From the NCBI RefSeq assembly GCF_005889735.1, contig NZ_VCKY01000012.1, forward strand, positions 1 through 64,000: DNA of 64,000 nt, written 5' to 3'. Position numbers and translations under genes: made by a program. Of this stretch, positions 8,252 to 17,261 are shown one piece after another; within the stretch, counting starts at the first letter, position 1, and every line of letters begins with the position of its first letter. The DNA is from Nonomuraea turkmeniaca. GTDB lineage: Bacteria; Actinomycetota; Actinomycetes; Streptosporangiales; Streptosporangiaceae. The notes under the pieces were generated by a model. It ran no database searches. It saw only the letters and a list, made by a program, of their open reading frames with translations, and was not told the DNA's origin.

Positions 8252-9127
8252 ATGACACCTGTGACGATCATTGGATCGGGCTCGATGGGGACGGCGCTGG
8301 CCGAGGCGTTCCTCAAGGCCGGACACCCGACCACCGTGTGGAACCGAACCCCTGCCAGGGCAACCCCCCTCGCCGCCAAGGGCGCGAGCCACGCCGAGGC
8401 CGTCGAGAACGCGGTGGCGGCGAGCCCCCTGGTCATCGCCTGCCTGACCGGTTACGACGCCACCCGGCAGGCTTTGGGACCGGCCGCGGCGGCGCTGACC
8501 GGGCGCGCCTTGGTCACCCTGAACAGCGGCTCCCCGGCCGGCGCGCGCGAGATGGCCTCCTGGGCGGTCGGGCAGGGAGCCCGGTGCCTCGACGGGGCGA
8601 TCAAGAACGTGCCCTCGGCGGTGGGAGCGCCGGACACGTTGCTGTACTACGGCGGCGACCCGAGGGTCTTCGCGGAGCACCTGGCGACGTTGCGGGTCAT
8701 GGGCGGCGACACCGTGCATCTCGGCGTGGAGCCGGACCTCGCCAAGCTGTACGAGATGGCGGTGGGCGCCACCCTGCTGCCGGCGCTCGTCGGCTTCTTC
8801 CAGGGCGCCGCCGCCGTCCAGGCCCGCGGGTTGGAGGTGAGCAGCATGGTGCGGTTCTCCGCCAAGTGGCTGGAGATGATCATCTCTCTGCTGCCCGGCT
8901 ACGCCCGGGAGATCGACAGCGGCGCCTATTCCGACCCCGAAGCCAGCGTCAACCTCTTCCTGGCCGGCATCCCGTACGACGAGGACCTCGGCAGGGAGGC
9001 GAACATCGACGTCTCGTGGCAGGCCCCGCTTCATGACCTGCTGAAGCGGGCCGTGGCGGCCGGTCACGGCGAGCACAGCATCTCGGCCCTCACCGAGCTG
9101 CTCAAGAAGCCGGAACGGGCGGCATAA
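8252..9127 (+). CDS. NADP-dependent imine-reductase-like oxidoreductase
   Basis: The N-terminal Rossmann fold has GSGSMGTALAEAF and the WNRTPARA motif typical of NADP-binding 6-phosphogluconate/hydroxyisobutyrate dehydrogenase relatives. The all-helical C-terminal half matches imine-reductase-type enzymes (IRED), which form dimers through that half. The 291-residue length is normal. The substrate cannot be told from sequence. Divergent HxlR control suggests induction by a reactive carbonyl, imine or quinone compound. Confidence 0.85.
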   Translation: MTPVTIIGSGSMGTALAEAFLKAGHPTTVWNRTPARATPLAAKGASHAEAVENAVAASPLVIACLTGYDATRQALGPAAAALTGRALVTLNSGSPAGAREMASWAVGQGARCLDGAIKNVPSAVGAPDTLLYYGGDPRVFAEHLATLRVMGGDTVHLGVEPDLAKLYEMAVGATLLPALVGFFQGAAAVQARGLEVSSMVRFSAKWLEMIISLLPGYAREIDSGAYSDPEASVNLFLAGIPYDEDLGREANIDVSWQAPLHDLLKRAVAAGHGEHSISALTELLKKPERAA

Positions 9128-9159
9128 CGGCTCGCCGCAGGGGTGGATCGAGCGCAAGA

Positions 9160-9747
9160 ATGCGTCCCATGCCTCAGGCGATACTGCGAACTGACCGCAT
9201 CGAGCTCATCCCCCTGTCCGACGAGCACCTCGAGCACGAGATCGAACTCGACGCCGACCCCGAGGTCATGCGTTACCTCGGCAACGGCCGGGCCCGCAGC
9301 CGCGCGGACGTCGAGGCACTCCATCCCCAGCGGCTGGCGGTCGCGAGCCGCGTGGCGGGACTCGGCTTCTGGGCCGGTTTCGTCGACGGGCAGTTCGTCG
9401 GCTGGTGGATCCTGGAGCCGCCGGAGCGCGCCGACCAGGGCCCGGTCGAAGGACAGGCCGAGCTCGGGTACCGCCTGCTGCGTCGCCACTGGCGCAAGGG
9501 GTTGGCCGGCGAGGGGGCCCGCGAGCTCATTCGACACGGATTCGAAGATCTCGGGTTGACGCGCATCTTCGCCGAGACCATGGCGGTCAACACCGCCTCC
9601 CGCGCAACGATGGCCGCGGTCGGCATGGAGCACATCCGTACCTTCCACATGGACTGGGAAGATCCGCTCCCCGGCAGTCACCTTGGCGAAGTCGAGTACG
9701 CGATCACTCGCGAGCAATGGCTCGCCCGCCGAACGACCAAAGCGTGA
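9160..9747 (+). CDS. GNAT acetyltransferase, RimJ/RimL type
   Basis: A 195-residue GNAT-fold protein: LRTDRIELIPLSDEHLEHEI starts the fold as in RimJ/RimL enzymes, RRHWRKGLAGEGARELI is the acetyl-CoA pyrophosphate loop (an unusual version of the R/QxxGxG/A motif), and NTASRATMAAVGM is motif B. Substrates in this group range from protein N-termini to small amines. An in-frame ATG at 9169 is an equally good start. It begins 32 bases after the oxidoreductase gene, so co-transcription is possible. Confidence 0.85.
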   Translation: MRPMPQAILRTDRIELIPLSDEHLEHEIELDADPEVMRYLGNGRARSRADVEALHPQRLAVASRVAGLGFWAGFVDGQFVGWWILEPPERADQGPVEGQAELGYRLLRRHWRKGLAGEGARELIRHGFEDLGLTRIFAETMAVNTASRATMAAVGMEHIRTFHMDWEDPLPGSHLGEVEYAITREQWLARRTTKA

Positions 9748-9841
9748 GTTGTCACTCCTGGCACCGCGGGCCTGGCGCTCGCAATTAACTTCGTAAGGAT
9801 TTGAATTCCGGCACGGCGCGATTTACGCTCACAGAGATCCG

Positions 9842-11269
9842 ATGTCTCCACACCCCCGGTGGTGGCCCATGCACTCTCGACGATCTCTACTGACAGCCGG
9901 CGGAGCTCTCGCAGCCGCCACGATCCTTCCAGGAACCGCGTCGGCGCAGGCCGAAGCCCGATCATCGGATCCATGGCACAAGGTGCCGCACATTCTGAAG
10001 AAGATCCGGCCTCCCCGGTTCCCGCGGCGAAGATGGGATGTCACCACTTTCGGTGCCGTGGGCGACGGGACGACCGACTGCACGGCCGCGTTCAAGGCGG
10101 CCATCAGCGAGTGCCACCGCAACGGTGGCGGGCGGGTCGTGGTCCCGCCGGGGCGTTTCCTCACCGGTGCCGTTCACCTGCTCAGCAACGTCGAGTTACA
10201 CGTGTCCGAGGGCGGCGTGATCGCCTTCAGCCCCGACCCGAACGCGTACCTGCCGGTCGTCTTCACCCGGTGGGAAGGCACGGAGTGCTACAACTACAGC
10301 CCCTTCGTGTACGCCCACGGCCAGCGGAACATCGCGGTCACGGGCAAGGGCACGCTGGACGGCCAGGCCAGGCAGGGGCCATGGGAGAGCTGGTACGCCA
10401 ACAGCGGGCCCCAGGGCGCCGACCAGCGGGCGCTGCGGAAGATGGGCGACGACGGCGTGCCGGTCGAGCAGCGCGTGTTCGGAGCAGGGCACTACTTGCG
10501 GCCAGCCATGGTCCAGTTCGTGAAATGTCAGAACATCCTGGTCAGCGAGGTCACGATCCTCGAGCCGCCCATGTGGACCGTCAACCCGGTCCTGTGCACG
10601 AACGTCACCGTACGCGACATCACCGTCGTCAGCACGCTCTACAACACCGACGGCTGCGACCCCGAGGCGTCGTCGTACGTGCACATCCACGGCTGCCGGT
10701 TCAACACCAACGACGACTGCGTGGCGGTCAAGTCCGGGCGTGACGCCGACGGCCGCAGGGTAGGCGTGCCCAGCGAGAACATCGTCGTCCAGGACTGTCA
10801 CTTCTCCGGCCGCTGGGGCGGCATCACGGTCGGCAGCGAGATGTCCGGCGGCGTCCGCGACGTCTTCGCCGAACGGTGCGTGATCAACTCGCCGGACTTC
10901 CCCGGCAACTACCCGGTGAAGTATCCCGTCTACATCAAGGCCAGCAAGAAGCGCGGCGCCTTCATCGAAGGTGTCCACGTGCGCGACTTCACCGGCCAGA
11001 ACGTGGACCGCGAGGTCGTCTTCGTCAACATGGCCTACAACAGCAACGAGGGCGGCACGGAGCCGGTGTCCGTCCGCGACATCCGGATGACGCGGACCGA
11101 GATCGACGGCGCCGACGCCGTGCTCAATCTGGTCGGCCTGGAGACGGACCATCTGGTCGGGGTGCACCTGGAGAAGTGCGCGTTCACGAACGTCGCGGGA
11201 CCGAACAAGATCGCCTTCACCGACGACCTGACCCTGCGGAAGGTGTTCGTGAACGGGGTGGAGCAATGA
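9842..11269 (+). CDS. Secreted GH28 pectinase (polygalacturonase-like)
   Basis: The N-terminus carries a Tat-type signal (SRRSLLTAGGALAAATILPG, about residues 12-31). The right-handed beta-helix begins at TTFGAVGDGTTDCTAAF. GH28 catalytic aspartates are visible in NTDGCDPE (Asp270) and NDDCVAVKSG (Asp291/Asp292), and YIKASKKRG stands where RIK is usual. The conserved GHG motif near GSEMSGG is replaced by RWGG, so the usual histidine is absent. The likely substrate is polygalacturonan or a rhamnogalacturonan fragment. The stop overlaps the next gene's start (ATGA), showing a coupled pair. ATG 9869 is an alternative start. Confidence 0.88.
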   Translation: MSPHPRWWPMHSRRSLLTAGGALAAATILPGTASAQAEARSSDPWHKVPHILKKIRPPRFPRRRWDVTTFGAVGDGTTDCTAAFKAAISECHRNGGGRVVVPPGRFLTGAVHLLSNVELHVSEGGVIAFSPDPNAYLPVVFTRWEGTECYNYSPFVYAHGQRNIAVTGKGTLDGQARQGPWESWYANSGPQGADQRALRKMGDDGVPVEQRVFGAGHYLRPAMVQFVKCQNILVSEVTILEPPMWTVNPVLCTNVTVRDITVVSTLYNTDGCDPEASSYVHIHGCRFNTNDDCVAVKSGRDADGRRVGVPSENIVVQDCHFSGRWGGITVGSEMSGGVRDVFAERCVINSPDFPGNYPVKYPVYIKASKKRGAFIEGVHVRDFTGQNVDREVVFVNMAYNSNEGGTEPVSVRDIRMTRTEIDGADAVLNLVGLETDHLVGVHLEKCAFTNVAGPNKIAFTDDLTLRKVFVNGVEQ

Positions 11270-13056
11270 GGCGCGTGTCCATGGCGTCACTCCGTGGGGC
11301 GACGGCACTCCCTCGCCTCTTCGCCGTCCTGATCCTGCTGGCGACGGCCGGAGTGGCGATGCCCGGCGCGCGGGCCGAGGCCGGTCAGGTGCGCGGATGG
11401 ACGATCCTGTCCGACAGCGACGCCGGGGCCGACGCCGTCATCGCCGCCGCGAAGCCGTACCGGATCAACCATCTGCAGCTGAGCCACGAGATCGTGCACG
11501 ACCTGCGCGAAGTGCGGGAGCCCGCCAAGCAGGCGCAGGCCAACCGGCTCACCAAGGCGGCCCACGACGCCGGGATCGCCGAGGTGGCGATCTGGGACCA
11601 CTCGCTCTACGACCTGGACTACTACCCCGCCGAGTTCCGCACCGGGCCCGGCGGCACGATCGACCTGGACGATCCGGCCTTCTGGGAGTGGTTCAAGCAG
11701 GACTACCGGGAGATGCTCCATCTGGTGCCGGACATCGACTCCGTGATCCTGACGTTCATCGAGACCGGGGCACGGGTGGAGCGGCAACACTCGGCGAAGC
11801 TCACCACGGCCGAGCAGAAGCTGGCCTATCTGGTCGACCAGGTCGCCGAGGTCATCGTCGACGAACGGGGGCTCGGGCTCTACCTGCGGACCTTCGGCTA
11901 CTTCCCGGAGGAGATGGAGCGGACGATCGGCGCGATCGCGCTGGTCCGCAACCCGCATGTCAAGGTGATGGCCAAGGCCACGCCGCACGACTTCTTCCTC
12001 ACCCACCCCAACGACTCCACGATCTCGCGGATCGACCGCCCCGTGCTCGTCGAGTACGACGCGGCCGGCGAGTACAACGGCCAGGGGAAGATCGCGAACG
12101 CGTGGCCGGAGGAGCACGTCCAACGGCTGCGTCACTACCAGACGCTGCCGAACGTGATCGGCTACGTGGCCAGGACCGACCGCTACGACGAGTCCCGCAT
12201 CATCGGCACGCCCACCGAGATCAACCTGTACGCGCTGGCCCGGGCCACGGAGGATCCCCGGGTGAGTGTGGAGACGATCTACCACGAGTTCGCGGCCAGG
12301 ACGTACGGGCCGCGGGCCGCGCGGGACGTCGCCTCGGCGCTGTCGAAGTCGTACGAGATCGTCACCTCGGTGCTCTACAGCCTGGGCACGAACACCGCGA
12401 ACCACTCCCGGCTCGACTACGAGCCGTACTGTTCGAGCTATCACCGCAGCGTGGCGGGCAAGTGGATCGACCCGCCCGTCACCTATGTGCGTCATGGCGT
12501 GAACAAGCGCTTCCACTTCTGGATCGACGTGGTCGACCATCTGTCGCCGGCCGCCTGCAAGACCGACCCCACGCTGGCCAGGGAGGCGCAGTACGTGCTG
12601 GACAGGGGCTGGGTGACCATGGGCGACCACATGACGCCCAAGTACCTGGAGTACGTGCTCACGGAGAAGGATCATGGGGTGCGGGTGGCGGAGAGCGCGC
12701 TGCGGGACGTCGTCAAGGCCGGGCGAGACCTGAAGCCGGAGCACTTCGAGCAGCTCAAGGCGTACTTCGAGCGGACGGTGCTGACCGCCAGGCTGCACCG
12801 GGCGGTCGCGGCGGCGTACTTCGGATACCGGATCTACGTGCGCGACGAGCAGCAGCGGACGACGAAAATGAAGCGGCTCATCTGGGACGGGCTCGACGAC
12901 GCCCAGCGCGTCGCCGAACAGATCCGGACCTATCCGGTGCCGGCGGCCGGTGGCGAGTGGGACTGGGTCAGGGACGCGGCCGAGGCCGCCAAATACCATG
13001 ACCGCATCTCCCAGGGCTGGGACCGCTACGGCGGCATCGCGGTCCCGCGCCCCTGA
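11266..13056 (+). CDS. Secreted protein of unassigned family, putative TIM-barrel glycoside hydrolase
   Basis: The ATG overlaps the GH28 stop (ATGA). A signal peptide (about residues 1-33, LFAVLILLATAGVAMPGARA) precedes about 560 residues. The pattern of short strands and conserved acidic or aromatic patches (RGWTILSDSDAG, INHLQLSHEIVHDL, AIWDHSLYDLDYYP, SVILTFIETGARV, RPVLVEYDAAGEYNGQG) suggests a (beta/alpha)8 sugar hydrolase, perhaps distantly related to alpha-glucuronidases such as GH67/GH115. I could not place it in a named family. Coupling to the pectinase suggests it acts on the same plant polymer. The frame also extends upstream inside GH28, which is a shadow. Confidence 0.6.
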   Translation: MRRVSMASLRGATALPRLFAVLILLATAGVAMPGARAEAGQVRGWTILSDSDAGADAVIAAAKPYRINHLQLSHEIVHDLREVREPAKQAQANRLTKAAHDAGIAEVAIWDHSLYDLDYYPAEFRTGPGGTIDLDDPAFWEWFKQDYREMLHLVPDIDSVILTFIETGARVERQHSAKLTTAEQKLAYLVDQVAEVIVDERGLGLYLRTFGYFPEEMERTIGAIALVRNPHVKVMAKATPHDFFLTHPNDSTISRIDRPVLVEYDAAGEYNGQGKIANAWPEEHVQRLRHYQTLPNVIGYVARTDRYDESRIIGTPTEINLYALARATEDPRVSVETIYHEFAARTYGPRAARDVASALSKSYEIVTSVLYSLGTNTANHSRLDYEPYCSSYHRSVAGKWIDPPVTYVRHGVNKRFHFWIDVVDHLSPAACKTDPTLAREAQYVLDRGWVTMGDHMTPKYLEYVLTEKDHGVRVAESALRDVVKAGRDLKPEHFEQLKAYFERTVLTARLHRAVAAAYFGYRIYVRDEQQRTTKMKRLIWDGLDDAQRVAEQIRTYPVPAAGGEWDWVRDAAEAAKYHDRISQGWDRYGGIAVPRP

Positions 13057-13059
13057 GAT

Positions 13060-13076
13060 TGAGTAAGGCGTACTCA
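13060..13076. promoter_or_regulatory. Perfect TGAGTA-N5-TACTCA palindrome
   Basis: A 17-bp site with six-base arms lies three bases after the stop of the unassigned secreted gene and 35 bases before the amidohydrolase gene. It is too short to be a terminator and lacks a T-run. It looks like a dimeric-repressor (for example TetR-type) operator in the amidohydrolase promoter. Confidence 0.45.
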
Positions 13077-13110
13077 GGCGTTCCCGCCGCGGCCCTGGGA
13101 CGGTGGCGGC

Positions 13111-14241
13111 ATGCTCGCGTTACGTGCTCGCCGTCTCTTCGACGGCCGGGAAATGCACCACGACCGCGTGGTGATCGTCGAGAACGGGCGCGTCGCCGAC
13201 GTCACCGGCGACGCGCCCGCCACGGTCGACCTGGGTGATGCCACGCTGCTGTCCGGACTGATCGACTGCCACGTCCACCTGGCCTTCGACGCCGGACTCG
13301 ACGTCGTGGGCACGCTGGAGCAGCCAGGGCTCGCCGACCGCATGCGGTCGGCGGCGCGGCAACACCTGGCGGCCGGCGTGACCACGGTGCGCGACCTGGG
13401 CGATCGGGACTATCTGGCGCTACGGCTCGACCTCGGTCTCGACGGCCCGGAGATCCTCTCCGCCGGGCCGCCGATCACCACGCCCAAGGGGCACTGCTGG
13501 TTCCTGGGCGGTGCGGCGGCAGGCGAACAAGGGGTACGCGAGGCCGTGCGGGAGCGGGCGGCGCGGGGCGTACACGTGATCAAGATGATGGTGACGGGCG
13601 GCGAGATGACCGCCGGCACCCACTCGCACCTGCTCCAGTACGGCCTCGCCGAGCTGAAGGCGGCGGCCGACGAGGCGCACGCGCACGGCCTGCCGATCAC
13701 CGGGCACGCCCACTGCGCGGAGGGGATCTCGCACGCGCTGGAGGCCGGCTTCGACTCGATCGAGCACTGCTCGTTCTTCACCGAGGACTCCTTCGAAGTG
13801 GACTACGGGCTGATCGCCCGGCTGGCCGCCGCCGACGTCGTCGTGTCCCTCACGGCGGGGATGGCGCCGAGCCCGGTGCCGCCACCACCGCGTATCCAGC
13901 AGCGGATCGCGGGCATGATGGCGGCGGTGCAGGCTTTCTACGCCGCCGGGGTGGACTTCGTCATCGGGACCGACGCGGGGATCGGGCCGCCCAAGCCGCA
14001 CGGGGTGCTGCCGTACGGAGCGGAGATGCTGGTCGAGCAGGGGTACGCGGCCATCGACGTGCTGAGGGCGAGCACGTCGGTCGCGGCCCGGGCCTGCCGG
14101 GTGGACGAGCGCAAGGGCATGATCGCGCCCGGGTTCGACGCCGACCTGCTGGCCGTGGCGGGCGACCCGCTGACCGACATCACCGCGCTGCGGCGCCCCC
14201 TGGCCGTCTACCGGATGGGACGTCTCGTCACGGCGCCCTGA
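13111..14241 (+). CDS. Metal-dependent amidohydrolase (imidazolonepropionase/prolidase-like)
   Basis: This 376-residue TIM-barrel hydrolase has the amidohydrolase metal set: HxH at His54/His56 (DCHVHL), a bridging lysine in HVIKMMVTGGEM, histidines in GHAHC and SIEHCSF, and the catalytic aspartate in GTDAGIGPP. N- and C-terminal beta-sandwich pieces flank the barrel, ending in the usual GFDADLLAVAGDPL and RMGRLV. Members hydrolyse cyclic amides or Xaa-Pro and Xaa-Lys/Arg dipeptides; the substrate here is unknown. There is no signal peptide, so it should be cytoplasmic. A TGAGTA/TACTCA palindrome lies in its upstream region. Confidence 0.88.
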   Translation: MLALRARRLFDGREMHHDRVVIVENGRVADVTGDAPATVDLGDATLLSGLIDCHVHLAFDAGLDVVGTLEQPGLADRMRSAARQHLAAGVTTVRDLGDRDYLALRLDLGLDGPEILSAGPPITTPKGHCWFLGGAAAGEQGVREAVRERAARGVHVIKMMVTGGEMTAGTHSHLLQYGLAELKAAADEAHAHGLPITGHAHCAEGISHALEAGFDSIEHCSFFTEDSFEVDYGLIARLAAADVVVSLTAGMAPSPVPPPPRIQQRIAGMMAAVQAFYAAGVDFVIGTDAGIGPPKPHGVLPYGAEMLVEQGYAAIDVLRASTSVAARACRVDERKGMIAPGFDADLLAVAGDPLTDITALRRPLAVYRMGRLVTAP

Positions 14242-14340
14242 CCGGTCGCCGGCTGGAATAAAGGATGATTTGCCCTATATACGCGCACACGACCATGACA
14301 ACGTCGAAGACGACCCGTGATGTACCCATCAGGAGGAGTC

Positions 14341-15624
14341 GTGTGCGCGTTCCACATCATCGACCTGGGCGCCATGCAGATCCTGGACTCGCGCGGCCGC
14401 CCCACCCTGTCGGTCACGCTCACCCTGGCCGGCGGCGCGACCGGCTGGGCCGGCGTGCCCTCCGGCCTGTCCACCGGCACGAAGGAAGCCGTCGAGCTGC
14501 GTGACGGTGACATGAGCCGGTACGGCGGCGCGGGCGTGTCCCGGGCGGCGGCCCTCGTCACCGGCTCGATCTTCCACCGGCTCAAGGGCCGGCCGTGGCA
14601 TTCGCTGGCGGACGTGGACCAGGCCCTGATCGAGCTGGACGGCACCGCGGCCAAGAGCAGGCTCGGCGGCAACGCCACCGTGGGCGTCTCGATGGCCACC
14701 GCGCGGGCCGTGGCCGCCTCCCAGGGGCAGCAGCTGTGGGAGTTCCTCAGCCCGTACACCGTGCGGCCGCGGCTGCCGGTGCCGCATTTCAACCTCGTCA
14801 GCGGCGGAATGCTCGCCTCCAACCAGCTCGACTTCCAGGAATTCATGATCGCCCCGATCGGGGCGCCTTCCATGGCGGAGGCCGTACGGGCCGGGGCCGA
14901 GATCTACGCCGTGCTGCGGAGGAATCTGGCCGCGGCAGGGCGGCCGACGGGTCAGGGCGACGACGGCGGTTTCGCGCCCGACTTCACGCACCCGCGCGAA
15001 GTGCTGGCCGCGCTGGTGGAGGCGATCGACGACGCCGGCTATACCCCCGCCCGCGACCAGGTGGCCATCGCGCTGGACCCGGCCGCCTCCCGCTTCCGCC
15101 GCGCCGACGGCGCGTACCAGGTGGCCGGCGAGCGCCTGTCCAGCCTGGAGCTGATCGAGCTGTACGCGGAGCTCGCCGCCGACTACCCGATCTGGAGCAT
15201 CGAGGACGGCCTGGCCGAGGATGACACGGGAGGCTGGCGGCAGCTGACCGACCGGCTCGGCGAGCGGCTGCAACTGGTCGGTGACGACGTGTTCGTCACG
15301 AACCCCGCCATCATCGAGCAGGGCATCACCGCGGGGATCGCCAACGCCGCGCTCATCAAGGTCGACCAGGTCGGCACCGTCACAGAGACGCTGCAGGCCA
15401 TGGAGGTGTGCCGCAAGCACGAGTACGCGCGGATGGTCTCCCACCGCTCCGGCGAGACCGTGGACGACTTCATCGCCGAGCTGGCGGTGGCCGGCGGGTG
15501 CGGGCAGGTCAAGTCGGGTGCGCCGGCGCGTGGCGAGCGGGTGATCAAGTACAACCGGTTACTGCACATCGCCTCGCAGCGGCCCGACCTGCCGTACGGG
15601 CTGGCCGAACCGGGTGGCCGATGA
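14341..15624 (+). CDS. eno: Divergent enolase (phosphopyruvate hydratase family)
   Basis: The whole enolase fold is present (427 residues), but active-site segments differ from housekeeping enolases. Kept: DSRGRPT, GVPSGLSTG, GNATVGVSMA, QEFMI (Glu167), the magnesium ligands in IALDPA, WSIEDGL and GDDVFVTN, IKVDQVGTVTET (Lys340), VSHRSGET (His368) and KSGAPARGERVIKYN. Changed: the general-acid glutamate of GDEGG is Asp208 (GDDGG), and the loop usually reading GGAHADN is GGMLASN, losing its histidine. It may be a specialised second enolase or act on another substrate. The GTG at 14341 is chosen because AGGAGG ends four bases upstream; ATG 14317 has no such site. Confidence 0.8.
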   Translation: MCAFHIIDLGAMQILDSRGRPTLSVTLTLAGGATGWAGVPSGLSTGTKEAVELRDGDMSRYGGAGVSRAAALVTGSIFHRLKGRPWHSLADVDQALIELDGTAAKSRLGGNATVGVSMATARAVAASQGQQLWEFLSPYTVRPRLPVPHFNLVSGGMLASNQLDFQEFMIAPIGAPSMAEAVRAGAEIYAVLRRNLAAAGRPTGQGDDGGFAPDFTHPREVLAALVEAIDDAGYTPARDQVAIALDPAASRFRRADGAYQVAGERLSSLELIELYAELAADYPIWSIEDGLAEDDTGGWRQLTDRLGERLQLVGDDVFVTNPAIIEQGITAGIANAALIKVDQVGTVTETLQAMEVCRKHEYARMVSHRSGETVDDFIAELAVAGGCGQVKSGAPARGERVIKYNRLLHIASQRPDLPYGLAEPGGR

Positions 15625-15650
15625 GATACTCAGCGGCCACCCGAGGACCG

Positions 15651-16121
15651 TCAGCCCTTGGCGGCCTCCTCCAGGCTCCGGACGTCGATCTTCTGCATGC
15701 CGAGCATCGCCTGCATGGCACGCTGCGCCGTGGCCGGGTCGGGGTCGCTCAGCAGCTCCGTCAGCCGGCGCGGGATGATCTGCCAGGACAGGCCCCACCT
15801 GTCCTTCAGCCAGCCGCACTGCGACTCCTCGCCGCCGTCGGTGAGCTTGGCCCACAGTTCGTCGACCTCCTCCTGCGACTCGCAGTCGACGTAGAGGGAG
15901 ATCGACTCGTTGAACGTGAACTGCGGGCCGCCGTTCAACGCGATGAACCGCTGGCCGGAGAGCTCGAACGTGACGACCATCGCCGTGCCCGCCGGGCCCG
16001 GCGCACCCTCGGGGTAGCGCTGGACCTCCAGGATGCGGGAGTCGGCGAACAGCGTGGTGTAGAACTGCGCGGCCTCCTCGGCCTGGTTGTCGAACCAGAG
16101 GTACGTGGTGATCTTCTGCAT
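15651..16121 (-). CDS. VOC-fold PhnB-like protein
   Basis: A 156-residue vicinal-oxygen-chelate protein of the PhnB type often mislabelled 3-demethylubiquinone methyltransferase. It starts QKITTYLWFDNQAEEAAQFY and includes FIALNGGPQFTFNESISLYVDC and GWLKDRWGLSWQIIP, all characteristic. The function of this group is generally unknown; members may bind small hydrophobic ligands. It converges on the enolase gene 26 bases away. It lies 93 bases after the xylanase gene on the same strand and is probably separately transcribed. Confidence 0.9.
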   Translation of the reverse strand: MQKITTYLWFDNQAEEAAQFYTTLFADSRILEVQRYPEGAPGPAGTAMVVTFELSGQRFIALNGGPQFTFNESISLYVDCESQEEVDELWAKLTDGGEESQCGWLKDRWGLSWQIIPRRLTELLSDPDPATAQRAMQAMLGMQKIDVRSLEEAAKG

Positions 16122-16214
16122 GACGCGATCCCTTTCACTGGCGAAATCGTCTTCTCACTGATCGCGTCGAACGTGCCCACGCCGGATCGACACGGCGGCC
16201 GGAAATCTTTTGAG

Positions 16215-17252
16215 CTATGCCTTTTTGACCCCCAGTAGGGCGTGGTAGGCGGGCTTGGGCGCCAGGTTCTCGTCGAGCAGGCAGGCCGCGCCCTCGCCCT
16301 CGAACCAGCCGGGCACCCACGAGTGCCGGTCGGTGAAGCCCCAGACGGTGAACTCGCGGCAGGCCTTGACGCTGAGGCAGTCGGTCAGCGCCCGCTGGTA
16401 GTACTCGGCCTGGGTGGTCAGCTTCTCGGGCGTCACCGGCAGCACCATGCGCACGTCCATCTCGGTGACCGCGACCTCCAGGCCCAGGTCGGCGAAGCGG
16501 CGCATGACGTTCGCCCAGTCGCCGGGGTAGTCGTACTGGATGCCGAGGTGGCCCTGGAAGCCGATGCCGTGGATCGGGACGCCCTGCGCCTGCAGGTCCT
16601 TGACGATCGAGAGCGTGGTCTCGATCTTGGGGACGTTCCATTCCAGGTTGTAGTCGTTGATGTAGAGCTTGGCGTGCGGGTCCGCGCGGTGGGCCCAGCG
16701 GAAGACGTCGGCGATGTAGCCGGGGCCGAGGTGGGTCAGCCAGATGCTCTGCCGCATCGTGCCGTCGTCGTTGACCACCTCGTTGACCACATCCCAGGCC
16801 CTGATCTTGCCCTTGTAGCGGCGCGCCTGGGTGGTGACGTGGTCACGCAGGATGTTCCTGAGCTCGGCGGCGTCGATGGTGCCGTTCTCGACGCCGGTCG
16901 TCAGCCACGCCGGCAGCTGGTTGTGCCAGACCAGGGTGTGGCCGCGCACCTTCTGGTTGTTGCGGCGGGCGTTGTCGACCAGCGCGTCGGCGTCGGCCCA
17001 GGTGAAGACGCCCCGTTCCGGCTCGACCGACTCCCACTTCATCGCGTTCTCCGCGGTGACGTGGGTGAACTCGCGGTTCAGCACCTTGCGGTAGTCGGCC
17101 TCGTCGCGCAGGGAGGCGATGTCGACGGCACTGCCGATCCTGATGCCGGTCTGGTGCGCGAGATCGCGCAAGTCACGCGGCGTACGGTGATCGGCGTGAG
17201 CGGGGAGCGGGATGGCGGCGACGAGCGCCAAGGCGATGATCAGGGACTTCAC
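16215..17252 (-). CDS. Secreted GH10 endo-1,4-beta-xylanase
   Basis: A signal peptide (about residues 1-20) precedes a single GH10 TIM barrel. The acid/base is Glu158 in WDVVNEVVND and the nucleophile is Glu264 in VTEMDVRM. NAMKWESVEP, GHTLVWHNQLP and TVWGFTDRHSW are substrate-binding motifs. It cleaves the xylan backbone outside the cell. There is no binding module. The GTG start follows GGAGGT by seven bases, and that ribosome binding site is part of a perfect palindrome, pointing to direct repression by a LacI-type sugar regulator. Confidence 0.95.
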   Translation of the reverse strand: MKSLIIALALVAAIPLPAHADHRTPRDLRDLAHQTGIRIGSAVDIASLRDEADYRKVLNREFTHVTAENAMKWESVEPERGVFTWADADALVDNARRNNQKVRGHTLVWHNQLPAWLTTGVENGTIDAAELRNILRDHVTTQARRYKGKIRAWDVVNEVVNDDGTMRQSIWLTHLGPGYIADVFRWAHRADPHAKLYINDYNLEWNVPKIETTLSIVKDLQAQGVPIHGIGFQGHLGIQYDYPGDWANVMRRFADLGLEVAVTEMDVRMVLPVTPEKLTTQAEYYQRALTDCLSVKACREFTVWGFTDRHSWVPGWFEGEGAACLLDENLAPKPAYHALLGVKKA

Positions 17253-17261
17253 CGAAGACCT

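Noticed and set aside
10876..11265. Upstream extension of the unassigned secreted protein
   Set aside because: It lies inside GH28 in another frame and precedes a clear signal peptide starting at 11266.
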